Positions 36,249-47,679 of a stretch of 64,000 nt of DNA are shown here, piece by piece. Position 1 is the first letter of the stretch. Each line of letters begins with the position of its first letter. The position numbers were made by a program, and so were the translations under genes. This DNA comes from Rhyacichthys aspro (taxonomy: Eukaryota > Chordata > Actinopteri > Gobiiformes > Rhyacichthyidae): NCBI GenBank assembly GCA_036850595.1, contig CM072154.1, forward strand, positions 5,693,010 through 5,757,009. Direction: 5' to 3'. The notes under the pieces are model-generated. The model saw nothing but the letters and a program-made list of their open reading frames with translations. It was not told where the DNA came from and searched no databases.

Positions 36249-36600
36249 TTTTTTTTTTTTTTTTAATGATGATTGAAAAGCCTGAAGAAGGAGCGGGGCC
36301 ACTTCGTCAACAAGTTCTTTATAAAATTCAGCATTGTATCCATCTGGTCCTGGTGATTTATTCTGTGAAAGGGTTTGTATTACGTTTTTTATTTCAAGAG
36401 TAGTTATCGGCTGTTCCAGTGCATTTTTTTTCATTATCTGATACACTAGAGTGTTTAATGCTTTCAAAAAATCCTTGTATTGAATGCTGTTTTTTATCCC
36501 TAACAGATTTAAACAATATTCTGTAAATACTTGATTTATTTCGTAGTACTAGAATTGTTTAATTGCCTTATTTTAGAAAAGTAGCTTGAAAATATCTTCC
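36249..36600 (-). mobile_element. L1-type LINE fragment (reverse transcriptase, 5' part)
   Basis: The minus strand encodes a broken piece of a LINE ORF2 protein that copies RNA into DNA during retrotransposition. The open part runs from about 36548 down to the A-run. It includes NKSPGPDGYNAEFYK (36318-36362), the conserved motif at the start of L1-type reverse-transcriptase domains, followed by DEVAPLLLQAF. A stop codon at 36549-36551 interrupts the frame upstream. Instead of the rest of the domain (including the YADD-like catalytic box), the fragment ends in a 16-base poly-A (T-run at 36249-36264 on plus). It is a dead fragment. The upstream border is approximate. Confidence 0.75.
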
Positions 36601-36689
36601 CATTCAAACTTCATGACTTAAACAGTAGAATAGAAAAGAACCTACCATTCACGCATTCTCAGCTGTGTGCCTCCAAAACCAACATTAAA

Positions 36690-36990
36690 ACAGCCGTAGC
36701 CTTTCATCTCCTCATTAACCCTGTCTACGTGGACACAGTGTTACCCTGAGCCACGCTGGACGTCTGCCGGATTCACATTTATGCAAAACCCTGATCTCTT
36801 TCGGTGAGTGGAGGCATTTAGAAGAGCGTCTGTGTGCGTCCCTCGTGCACCCCCTGGAGGCAGGTCAACCCGAGTCACGTCAGAGCCGCTCTGCCGTTAA
36901 AGGGAGCCCTGGCTGCACTAAGCGGAAGACTCACAGAGGTTAGTGGAGAGCAGCGGTGGTGAATCATGGCGGTCTGGGTCGTACCGTATG
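36690..36990. other. GC-richer unique block
   Basis: It is less AT-rich than the surroundings, with a possible plus-strand donor CG|GTGAGTGG near 36803 but no good acceptor upstream. The function is unknown. Confidence 0.2.
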
Positions 36991-37214
36991 TAGGCCGTGA
37001 CACATATTAGAGGAGCACTGCTGTATTACTGCCATCTACTGTATCCTTCACTGCAACTGCCCCTTATTAGTCTGTGTCTTGATGTTTTCTTCTTACATCT
37101 GAAAGGACGGACTGTTACTTCCCATCAGTGTGGTGTCTTTTCCACTGTGCACACCTCATTCCTTGTGGGTTTCGAACACAAGACAGTGAAATAAAAACAT
37201 AGAAGAGCAAGTAC

Positions 37215-37330
37215 ATAATGAAAAATAATTAATTTATTTCACATAACTTGATTGCACATTCCCAAAAAGGAGTGGAAAGAAGTGCAACCTTATTTAATCC
37301 CTCCCCTTTTTTTTTTTACCCTCTTCCTGG
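37215..37330 (-). repeat. Retroelement-type tail repeat, minus strand
   Basis: The minus strand reads GGGGAGGGATTAAATAAGGT, then CACTTCTTTCCACTCCTTTT and a TGTGAAATAAATTAATT end. This resembles a very common fish repeat with a polyadenylation-like AAATAAA at its end. The class is not certain. Confidence 0.4.
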
Positions 37331-38133
37331 TATCATTTGATGAAGAATAATCAATCCTATACTATACTATAACCCTACTCCATAAAAAGGGGACGGAAAA
37401 AGTGTATTTGTAATTAATGTAGTGAGTGGCGCTCATTAGTAAGTATTAGTCTGAGGGATAAAAAAGAGGAGATAAGTGGGAAGTTCTTTGTAAGTTGATA
37501 TATTTCCGTGTTATGTTAATAAAGATACAATGTTATGCAGAGGTGTACTTATAACAATTTTATAGACAAAGATACTTTAACGTATTTTCTCTTACAGAAA
37601 ATAATTGAGAAGCATAAAATCCAGGACAATATAATCTAATATAGTACATGTAACCCATACTATATCATATTAGATTAGATTACAATACAATTCCTTATAC
37701 TTGATTCTTATATAATGTAACATAATATATACAACACACAATAAAACTCAATATTCATATATGTATATATGACGATTAAACACTAGGTAAATATTAGCAA
37801 TTGAAATAATTGAGAAAGTAATCTTTATAATAATACAACATTTTTCACAACTTATCCCCCTAAAAACTATAAAACCATAACCTGTTGCAGCCCCTGTTAA
37901 TGCCCCTCCTCAGCCCTGAATCTCCTGAACACACTGTGTTTAAACAGTGCTTTATGTTGCCCCCCAGACCAATACATAGCTTAACGCCACAAACAAATAA
38001 ACCAAAACTCTTTACACTGGTTCTGATTTTAGGTTGTATTAAGTTTCTGTACTCTCTAAAATGATACCCACCTCTTGAACACATCACTTCAAAACACATG
38101 CCTTCTTTCTTTTACCATCCCATTTGCACCTTT

Positions 38134-38174
38134 AGAATCTTCAGAACAGCTTGCAGTGAAAGCAGCAGCGTTCC
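38134..38174 (+). other. Splice-bounded 41-base block (possible exon)
   Basis: A pyrimidine-rich acceptor (CCATTTGCACCTTTAG) precedes 41 bases that end CCAG|GTAAAA. The block is open in at least one frame but does not keep the frame from 34682 into 41939. It may be a non-coding exon or a chance pairing. Confidence 0.2.
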
Positions 38175-38570
38175 AGGTAAAAAAAAAAAAAAAAAAGAAT
38201 TCAGACTAGATAAATGTTTAATTAAAAGTCAAGGTTTCATTTGCAGTAATTTCAGCTGGTTTCATTAACTCAGAGCCGGTCGCCTCCAGGTTGCCTCATA
38301 GTTCCTACAGCGAGTGATGGACTGGAGTCTAACTCACACTGTTCACTGTCACAGAGGAGGACTTTACTTTGGTGGGTTTTGTCAAAGTATTTTCAAATTC
38401 TGACTGCATATACTGCCTGTATGTTAAATTATGAATTGCTTGTGTTCCTTCAACTGGTCAAACATAAACTAGTCCTACCCACTCTTTAATGCTCTCTACC
38501 TTCTCACTGACAGCACACATAGTCAGCTGAATCTTAACTTCTGTTGTCAAACAAGTCAAAAGGTCTAGAG

Positions 38571-39106
38571 CAGAGGTGGGACCGAGTCATTGTTTTACAA
38601 GTCACAATTCTTTATTCACTATTCTTTATTCTCAAGTCCTGAGTCAAGTCCAAAGTCCTGTACTTCAAGGTTTCAAGTCCTTTCAAGTCTTTTCAACGAC
38701 ACTAATCTTATGTTAAAATTAAACAATGTAAACTTTTAAATCTGTATTTATTTAACAAAAAAATATAAAGCAAGTTCAACTGACAAGTGCTTGTATTTCC
38801 ATAGAATATTTAGTCAAAAAGGTACTGTCGTAATGTTTTTTTTCTACACTTGATCAGTGATTTACAATGTGCCTTTGCTTATAAAGCCCTGCAGCGCTAA
38901 ACTTTACAGAGCGCATCTGAAGGCAGCATAATGCAAGTAACGTGTGGCTTAACTCTGTGTAATCTGTCAAACTATTGAAGAAAATAAATTGTTTCTTGCA
39001 CACTTTTCAAATAACATTTATTTAATGTTTGGGAGAGAAGCATCAAGTCTTCTCAAGTCAGAGGCTTTAGTCCAAGCTTTTGTAAATTAAACTTCTCCTA
39101 GCTCTG
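38571..39106 (+). mobile_element. DNA-transposon-like repeat (CAGAGGTGGG)
   Basis: It starts CAGAGGTGGGACCGAGTCAT and continues with repeated CAAGTCC/TCAAGTC units, a pattern seen in a common fish element. A decayed opposite terminus may be CTCCTAGCTCTG at 39095-39106 (expected CCCACCTCTG). No convincing 8-bp duplication was found. Confidence 0.5.
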
Positions 39107-39299
39107 TCTTTTGTGATCAAACATCGTGTATTCATCTATTTCATTTGACCTCACTGTACAACACTATTACAATATTACATAATAAAGCCTTGATGACACC
39201 TTAAGGTTTAATTGTTTGTTTAATTGTCACCAATTATAAGGTATTGATTAAACAGTGTTCCTCAAATGTAACTGGGTAAGTATTTTATATTTTATTATT

Positions 39300-39560
39300 T
39301 AATTCTTTAGAGGTGGGGTGTGTAGTTTTTGGCCTTTTTTGTAAATTCTTTGGAAAATGTATAGATTTTAAAGTCAAGCCTCACCTTCTTGGTAGAGCAT
39401 GTGAACAGCTATGGCAGCCCTGCAGGGTCATGCTGTTGTCTGTGAACAAACCTTGTGTAAAAAAGATCATCATATTATTATATTTTTGAAATACAGTCAT
39501 TTTATTTCATTAATGTCCTGAACTTTCAGCAAAAATGTGTGCTTCTCCTCCAGTGTGCTC
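39300..39560 (+). repeat. Dispersed repeat family U, copy 3
   Basis: GTAGTTTTTGGCCTTTTTTG, GTAGAGCATGTGAACAGCTA, TGGCAGCCCTGCAGGGTCAT, and AATGTCCTGAACTTTCAGC follow in the same order as at 26195-26410. Confidence 0.65.
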
Positions 39561-41938
39561 AGTTTGTCCTCTCTGGGCACCTGTAGGAACATCAACAGGA
39601 AGTGATGCAACTCAAATGGCTCCTTCCACTGACTTATGGAGCTTTACAACTATTTTGTAATATGTTGGGAGTAAAATATCTAACACAAAGACTGGTCAAT
39701 TATTCTACAGCTGTATTTTATTTTGTTAAATTACTTATTCATTCTATTCAAACATACTTCTGATAATCCCCCGCTGCATCTGCATTCACTCTTTGTAAAC
39801 TAAATACCATACTGCCACCTATTGTTCCCTTTAGACCTGACTGTATGTGTTTGTCTGTCCTCTTAGAACATATTCTCTCATTTGCAGAAGAAAATACCGT
39901 TTTTTAAGTATTTGATTCCCTGACAGGATGTGAACTCACCTGCGAGGCACAGACGACAGAACTGTGTGTTGTTTGCAGCCGTGACACTTCCTGGTTGAGG
40001 TTATTATTCCGGCTCCCTGTGGGACGCTCGAGTGTTGCTGCAGAGGAAAAGGCTTTTACCGTTCGATTCTGACAGACTGAGGGTATAACCTGACATTTGC
40101 ACTTGATTTTCCACAGTATACATTTAACAGCACACCGGGGCCGTGTTATAAATGTGTCGTTTTGGGAGGAGAGTAAACATTTAAAAGGCACTGTATGTGT
40201 TGCTGACATTTAAGCACAGTCAGGTGACACTCAATGCAAACACATAAATGTCGTGTTTACATGAAACAGAAAAGATATCCTTACATTATCTTTGTATGTT
40301 TTCATTCAAATGCGTTATGGATCTACTGTGTTCAAAAGGCAGTGGAAAGTAAATAGCACACTATAAACATTGTATATCTACGTAGGTTTGATATTCCTGG
40401 GATTCAGGGCCACAAAAATCTGAACAAAATCACTGCAAAATACTAATGCATGACACCAAATCGAAATTTAGAGCTTACCATTAATTTCTAGCTCTGAGTT
40501 CAGTGTCAGACTGTTGCGATCCTGTTTGTGAATACATTGCAAGTATCAAAAGATGTATATTTTGCAGGAATTACTACTTCCTTTGTTTTACTGGTAGCCA
40601 TTACACCAGTGTAGAGCTCCTTTTTTATTAGCACAATGTCATCATTTTTACAATCTGCTTTTAGGTGATTTTAAAAGAGAAGAAAGAGGGGAAAAAATCA
40701 GGTAATCCTCATTAAAGCGTTGTTTTACATGTTGAACATCACACTGTGTTCTCAAGAAGAGTGGATGAGTAACAGGTGTTGAATTGAACACAGCTGTACA
40801 TGGACAATTTGAAATATATGTTGCAAGGCTCTGATTCTGAATATCAAATTAGTGAAAGGAAACTCCGACTTGTAGGACTAATCGACCTTGTGTAATAAAC
40901 ATTTGCTTCAGCTATAAAAACGTGTTCTCAAAAATACTTATAATAATAATAATAATAATAATATAGACTGTTTAGTTTTTATAAATTTTGAAAAATTAAT
41001 TTCCATCGTACGCCGCCATTGTTGTTGACGTTGCAAGTGGTAGCAGTGGACTTGTCCGCAGGCTTTAGCCCATTCAAATCTCCTCTTTTGATCACTTGGA
41101 AAGCAGTGAAGACTTATGTCCTGTTCTTGTTGCCCTTCGATTGAAAATTGCAACCAAAAGCAACGCAGTGCGGCATTGTTTCCACCGTTGAAGACTATCT
41201 AATTGAAAACGTTGCCCGAAACAATGTAACTTTACCTTGACGTTCGTCTCAGCTGCTGCCGAATGACGTCAAAGTCCCAGAATGCATTGGCGACTTCCAT
41301 AGTCAGAAAAGGTAGTAAACATATACAATTTTTAAAGTAATTAGCAGTTTTCAAGTGCATCTAACAATGAATTTTAGTAGAATAGGACAATAAGAACATA
41401 TTAAGCCCAAAAAGTGCTAATAGTCCCTCAGCAATAAAGCACACTGACATCATGGCCGACATGTTAAGAGCTGTCTGAATTCTTACTTTAGTAAAGAAAG
41501 GCTCCATTATATACCTCCTTTACCATAGCAACCTCTGGATGAACTTACTCACATTCCACAGTCCTATGCTCCACCACCCAAACCTTTCCCAGTGCATCTA
41601 ATAGAGGCCAGTTTCCATGTGATGAGTTTGTGATGAGTTACTCTGCACCAGCCATTACTGATGTTACATAAATATCTGCATTTATCACAGTTATTAAAAG
41701 ATGCAGCTCTTATGCCTGACTTTTTTTTAAAAATCACTGTTAATGCAAGATTCAGAAAAAAATTGCGTAAATTTGTTTCCATTCACAAAAAATTAATCTT
41801 ATAACCATGTGGGTAACTTGCAAAAATTCACTGTGACATTTACTGAATGAACAGACCACTGTGTGTCATTAATATCCACAAATACATGAAACGGACATGA
41901 ATTTAATGGATTTTTTTTTTTGTTTTTGTTTTTGCCAG
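39560..41938. other. Non-coding, nothing firm
   Basis: An (AAT)n microsatellite is at about 40939-40963. Open frames are short and lack domains. Confidence 0.4.
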
Positions 41939-41982
41939 ACCAAGACCTTTGAATTACAGTGCTGTTGGAGATGCTGCTGTCG
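41939..41982 (+). other. Splice-bounded 44-base block (possible exon)
   Basis: A long T-rich tract (about 41911-41933) and GCCAG precede ACCAAGACC..., and 44 bases later CTGTCG meets GTGAGTTTTT. Both splice signals are strong. Joined to 34682-34725, it keeps an open frame (RPRPLNYSAVGDAAV) and ends with one base of the next codon. No family is recognised. Confidence 0.3.
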
Positions 41983-43199
41983 GTGAGTTTTTTAGAATAT
42001 GTATTGAGTAGATATAGCCTACAACATTATAGTTGTTGTTTAAACCTCTGATGACGATGTTGGAGTGTTACGTGTCGTGAAGATTTCTCCTCTAAATTAT
42101 TTTCTTTGTTAAACTTGGTCCATTTTGGGGTTTGGGTGATGTGTAGTTTGTATTAAGCCACTTTGTAACCTTCCCTGCTGAAAAGTTACTGGAATCAAAT
42201 TGTAAAAACTCCTTTCTTAAATCAGTAAGCAACCTCCTAACTCCTTACTGTTGACTTCATGATATGCTTTTAAAGGATAAGAACAATGCATTCCACTTAT
42301 AGATTATGCTTGTCTTTTTCTGCACTCACATCACACCTTTAATAAAACCATTGAGGCTTGACATATATGATGTGGTGAGAACGTTTTCCTGACATGTGCT
42401 GCACGTATGAACATAAAGATCAGGGGAAAGTTTGATTTTGAAAGTGTAGCGACATGAAAGTGCAGAAAAATGTCTTTTATAATTGTAACATCAGTGCCAT
42501 TTCTGAAGTGAGCCTACACACAAAGAGAAGTGTCAGCGTTATTGCTCCGTTTCTTTACGGCTTGACGGCGGTTTGTTTGCCCACACGACCGATATGCGCT
42601 CCGTGATCTAAGCACAAAGTCCAATATGATGTTTGCTAAATCCCAGCCTCTGAGTCACAAACCAATATGTTGTTTTTTTTTTTACTTCTGACTCAATAAA
42701 GTTCTCCAGGAGAAAATTGCATTTCTCAAATGTGTGTTAAAGCCTCGAAATGATCTGGTGGTTTTTCTTTTATTTCACTGGATTATGAGATAGGTTTAGT
42801 TGGAACAAGTTTCTGAAGTCTAATGGAACAGTTGTCTGCAAATTGAAGTGAACAGCTTTAGGGCTTGGAGCACTCTGGGTGACTGCAGAGTGGACGGCTC
42901 GTATATTTATTATTACTGTCACATGTCGGCACTTTTTCATAGGTCCGTTAGCTTCCGCAGATGTCACGTACTTCAGTTAACAGTTAAATTCAAGAGACTG
43001 ACAGATAGAGGTGGGAATCATGTGGTATGACAACTCAACATGATTTCTAATACACAATAATGATACTATCACGATACAGAAATTCATCAATTTGTCTAAA
43101 ACCAATCAATGTTCACATGCTTTCAGTTTTTGCTTAGTCTCAGCTTTGCAAAAAAAAAACAAACCCTATAATAACCTCTCTATAGTGGGAAAAAAGGCT

Positions 43200-43275
43200 T
43201 TGTAATGCTAATGTAAAGCACTTTGGGGTCCCAAGAAGGGTATATAAGAAGTGTTATATAAATGCATGCCATTTA
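43200..43275 (+). repeat. LINE 3'-end-like repeat
   Basis: GTAAAGCACTTTGGGGTCCC and GTTATATAAATGC resemble the frequent fish LINE ending with AAAGCGCTTTGAG and GCTATATAAATG. No coding remnant is upstream. Confidence 0.4.
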
Positions 43276-43379
43276 CAGGAAGAAAGCGATCTGATTACTA
43301 TAAATACAATTTATTGTTGCACATATTGAAATGTACACTTTTACATTAAAATCATTTATATTTCCATTGTCCAATATAG

Positions 43380-43412
43380 CAACACCTGCCTGCCCAGAGA
43401 GCCTCCATCAGG
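43380..43412 (+). other. Splice-bounded 33-base block (possible exon)
   Basis: TTCCATTGTCCAATATAG precedes 33 bases that end CATCAGG|GTAAGA. The length is a multiple of three, and it continues the frame from 41982 as ATPACPESLHQ. The acceptor is only moderate. It may be chance. Confidence 0.2.
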
Positions 43413-43449
43413 GTAAGAAAAAAACCCAAAAAACAGTCATTTTATATAT

Positions 43450-45000
43450 TTACAGTGAAGATATTGTCCATTTCAAACACAAATTAAGTGCCTTTTTGGT
43501 TTAGGTGATTTATTGTTAAGTTATAGTGCTTATTATATAAATGCAGCCATTTACCATTTCTTTATAACTACTTTGTAATACCAAAGGCACACAGGATATC
43601 CACTACTAATTCTAATATGTCTGCAGCAGTACAGAAGTTTAGTTATTTTCATGTTTTCCACTTGTTGACAAACTCAACAGATTTCCAGAATGTGATGCTC
43701 ATTAGCTCCATGTTTCTAAATTCAGCCTACTTTCTCCAGCCTGAAACATTTAGTTGCATTTTACACTGGTGCTACATACTTGCCTGTTGCCATGACGACC
43801 TCTAGTTAGTCAATAAAATGCTACCAATTTTGATCAGATTTAGTCCTAATTAAGCCAGACCACACAAATACAGAAGGCCAGAGTGGAGACTTTTTTCTCT
43901 CCAGAAGGATTTCCCTGCTCTGAGCCCACTCATGTTTGTCCGACTTTATCAAAGTAACATCATTAACTGTTGGATTAATCCAAGGTTATTTCGCACATAA
44001 TAATCTATGCCTAGAGCGGTTTCCCTCATGTCAGCCATGTTAACTCTACAAATGAAAGAAGCACAAAACCACCCAGAGTCGGAGCAATGAGGTCAATAAG
44101 CCAGGGAACTGCCAATGGTATCATACATCTCAAGGTGTATGAGAAATGAAGCTAACTGAAACTGGGAAAACTGTAATACTTCACAGTAATTTCCATTCTG
44201 TAGGAAGCCTGTCAGACCAGTCATAACTGTCGATCTAAATGGGACATGCTTTATGTATGGAGCTATATTAAGCTCATAAATTTTGTAACTGAAAAACAAA
44301 AAGGTGAAAAAGTTCACGCTTTAAAGATGAACTTTGAAAAGTACATAAATGTATTCCAAAAGTTGATATTTGTTTTAAATAAAAGTTGCAGATTTATTAT
44401 TTTACATATATTACAGTTTCATATATTATTTTTTGGGTTTCAGATTTATTTTTATTTTTTTTCACTTTTTAGATCACATTTTTTCAGTTTTAGATATTTT
44501 TTTTGAGTTTTAAGTTTCTGAAAAAAGCTGAGAGGCGTGCCAAAATGTAGGTGACAGCCTGGGAATGAAGGCATGGTTCACCCAACACGCTGCAGCGTTA
44601 GTTTTAAGTGTTTGGTGGTGAAAACAACAAAGCGTCGACTGACTTTGTCTTTTAACAGCCTTTTAAAGCTACATTTTGCATCAAATACAACCTACAGGTC
44701 ATGATTTTGTGATCTTTTGAAGTTCAGAGACAAACTGGAGTGATTGGCTCTAATGTGGTCAGAGAAATTAGTCTTGAACGTGTCCTGAAAGAATGTATTT
44801 GGCGTTGGCCTGACTCACATGTGTCCAGGAATCAGATCTCCATGGAGGAGCCAATGGATTTGTGTTCTGGTTTGCACTGAGATTCAGCCAAAGCCATTAT
44901 AATATTTGATCATATTTATGAAATGGACACTACCTAATGTCTTGTAAATATTTCTTGTAATTCAGAAAAAAAAAATGTTATCACCTAATATGTTGTAAAA
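43450..45000. other. Non-coding, nothing recognised
   Basis: Includes a T-rich, frame-poor part at about 44380-44520. No shared repeat seen. Confidence 0.4.
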
Positions 45001-45009
45001 TGGTATCAC

Positions 45010-45110
45010 CTGTGGAAAAAAGAGAGCTTCAAAAGTCATCTACAATTTGAATAGATGTGAATGTTCAGCTCATACCTGCACGTTTTGGCCAGTCACACTT
45101 GAATATCTTC
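45010..45110 (+). repeat. Dispersed repeat family R, partial copy
   Basis: GTCATCTACAATTTGAATAG, ATGTGAATG and TTTTGGCCAGTCACAC resemble the CATCTACTG, AATAGATGAGAA and TTGGCCAATCAC blocks of the family. Confidence 0.35.
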
Positions 45111-45204
45111 AGGTCTGCTTCCATGTTTGAATTAAAGTTTTTATTCTTAGCACATGCAACCCAAGACGCACAACAGCATCTTATTTCTATCTTATTTCTC
45201 AGCC

Positions 45205-45299
45205 TGGGTATCGGCGGCTTATAGTCCGGTGCGGCTTATATGTGACAAAATATATATTTCTTATATTTAGGTGCGCTCTATAGTCCGGGAAATACGGTA
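45205..45299 (+). mobile_element. Terminal part of a DNA-element repeat (GTCCGG/GCGGCTTATA)
   Basis: GGCTTATAGTCCGGTGCGGC and CTATAGTCCGGGAAATACGG recur as imperfect units, and the block ends in TACGGTA. This motif set is common in vertebrate short DNA elements. Only one terminus is visible. Confidence 0.45.
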
Positions 45300-45479
45300 T
45301 GTTCATTAACAAGCACTGCACCGATCACATGAATTCAATTAAAATGAAGGAAATTTCAGACATATTTCGTAAAAATCAGAAGATGGAAGACCTATAAAAT
45401 CTGATTATGTAAAGTTGTGCATGATACAAATATTTGAAGCATCCAAATGACACAAAATGCCTCTCAGGAAGACTTCGGA

Positions 45480-45920
45480 GGAGGTCAAACTAGCCACGTG
45501 TCCAGATAGAGAGAAGCACATACACCCTCACACAGGAACACATCCATACTCACCTGTTTGCTGTTAGACCCTATAGACAGAAATCCACGCTTTTCCAAAA
45601 GCAGAAACAGATCGAGGATGAGACGTGTCAAGAGCTGCTCTGCCAATCAGACGGCCATCGGGGAGGACCGTCCAGACGCTGTCATACATCATTAAACAGG
45701 CCTCCATTTGAAAGCAGTGGCTATAGCATGAGGGGAAAAAAATGCAGTCTTGTTGTAATTGGCTGAATAATGACATGTCCAGGGGGCAGTTTGAGGGAGC
45801 GCCAATGGCTGCCGGCAAATAAATAGATGTTTTGCTTCTGGCTCGGTATAAATAATGGATTTCTAGTGTGCAGGTAAGAACGTGCAATATTCCACTGGCC
45901 TCCTGTTAAAACTGACCCAA
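45480..45920. other. GC-richer unique block
   Basis: A minus-strand donor CAGCAAACAG|GTGAGTATGG (about 45548-45567) lies just after a stop codon of a 107-residue open frame (45564-45887). A plus-strand TATAAATA is at about 45847. Neither a promoter nor a gene can be established. Confidence 0.2.
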
Positions 45921-46634
45921 GTGACCAATTTACCATATGGAATAATAAGAAGGGTACTCCTGATTATTATTAAAGATGTGTTATATCATACAAGATTTAT
46001 AAAGTTGTTGGACATGGTCTGGAAACTATTGTGTTAACAGAAACACACTAGTTTTAAAAATGTAGTGTTTTTTTTTCTGTATTGATCTCTTAACATGAAG
46101 TGAAATATTGTGTGGATGGTGCTGTGTTTTTAAATGTGGATTAAAGACCAAATGAAGTGTTCATTTTGGTGATAGACGTTTGAAATAAATTACTTTTTTG
46201 AAAATAGATGCTCTACAACTTCAATAAAGATTTAAGTAAGTCCTTGTTTGTAGCGTTCCAAGAGACTGGTGATGTAACTGTTCACAATACTGCTGCAATA
46301 GAAGCAGAAGATCGGGCCTCATTCAAGGAGCTTCTTGCAGTAAAAAATATTTTTTTAACCTCACTAGAGACGATTTTTAACCTTCACCATTTTTGTAACT
46401 GGAAAAAAAAGTTCTTCTGAAAAAGAACAAATGCCAAGAACGGAGAGAAGCACTTCAGATGAATCCCATGTGGACTTTTCCTAGAAGTTCTTTCAGGAGA
46501 AAAAAAAAATGAAGAAGCTTTTTGTCTGCAGAGATTTTTGGTCATCCATTTTGTTTTCACTCAAGGCCATTAACATAAAGGGGGCAGCTCATGCTAACGG
46601 GCAACTTTTTTGTTTCCGTCCAGACTTGATGATC

Positions 46635-47240
46635 TAGGCTGGGGGTGCGTCTCATTTCTTAAAACACACTCACACTCCAGTCTCCTCCTCACATCTTAGT
46701 CCCGCCCACAGAGGAGACACAGGAGAGAGGAAAGAGGAGAGAGGAAGGAGGAGAGATGAGTGAAGTGCAATGGGACATCCTCTCTTCTGGAGCATATGTT
46801 TATGATGACATTTACACAGCTAGATCTTCAACAATCTAAATGCATCCCAAGAATATTTGTTACATTTAAAATAAAAATATATGTATATATGATGTTCTTT
46901 TTCTTTATTTATACAAATGTAATGTTCACAAGCATCATAACTTACTACGACATTCATAGATGAACCAATGCCACTTCTTAGCTTCATAAACCACACATGA
47001 GATGCTTCTTGTGCGTGGAGTGGGCAGGTTTTTCTCCTCCGCTGAGTTTGACTTCCACGTAGGAAGCACCTAGCCTCCTCCGGCTCCCCTCCTCATTCCT
47101 TCTTCCTCGTTCCTCCTTCCTCGCTCCAGCGTTAAGAGCTCGGGACAGCGCTAAAGATGGCGCACAGAGACCCACTTTCGGTACTATCAAGGAGTCAAGG
47201 CATCAAGGAGGCATGTTAGGAGAAATGAGATGCAGCCCTA
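46635..47240. mobile_element. Candidate inverted-repeat DNA element
   Basis: The left end holds GGGGGTGCGTCTCATTTCTT (46641-46660), and the right end, read inward from 47240, is TAGGGCTGCATCTCATTTCT. Inside, a purine-rich tract (46700-46760) is mirrored by a pyrimidine-rich tract (47070-47125), so the ends could fold together. No clear target duplication was found. The 68-residue minus-strand frame at 46984-47190 is not recognised. Confidence 0.45.
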
Positions 47241-47559
47241 CTCATGCTCTGCTCCAGACCCCTGTGCTCTCACCTGTTTGCAATTTCCAACCAAGTCAGC
47301 CATTCATTCTTAGTCAACACAAGAATTTCCAGCAATTCATCGGACTGATTTCCTGATATCGACCTTACTTTTTCCCGTCCTTCTAGCTCACCTGATCTCT
47401 TTCTGTTACAAGACCTTGACTTTGCTGTTCCCCGACGCCACCTTGGATCTTTGGGGATTTCAGTTTCAGTTTCTTTGGGGAGCTGGCAGTTGTTCCCCAG
47501 TTAGCTCACCAGTAGCTCCCTGGTTTAAAGATGACCTTTGGTTGTTTTGTCTTTGTCAT

Positions 47560-47675
47560 TTTCCAAAACAATAGTGAATGAATGGTGGCCTGTCTCTAAA
47601 GGTTAGCCCTGCGATTAACTGGTCCCACAACCCATAAGGAATAAGTGGTAAAAATTAATAAATGAATCAAAATTC
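47560..47675 (+). mobile_element. V-SINE-like 3' fragment
   Basis: AATGAATGGTGGCCTGTCTC, GGTTAGCCCTGCGATTAACTGG and GGAATAAGTGGTAAAAATTA correspond to the SINE segments TGAATGGTTGTCTGTC, TCAGCCCTGCGACGAACTGG and GGATAAGCGGTAGAAGA at 16840-16990, with the middle deleted. Confidence 0.55.
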
Positions 47676-47679
47676 AATA

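Noticed and set aside
45564..45887. 107-residue minus-strand frame near a good donor
   Set aside because: The stop precedes the donor, so the donor cannot extend this frame; no acceptor or family.
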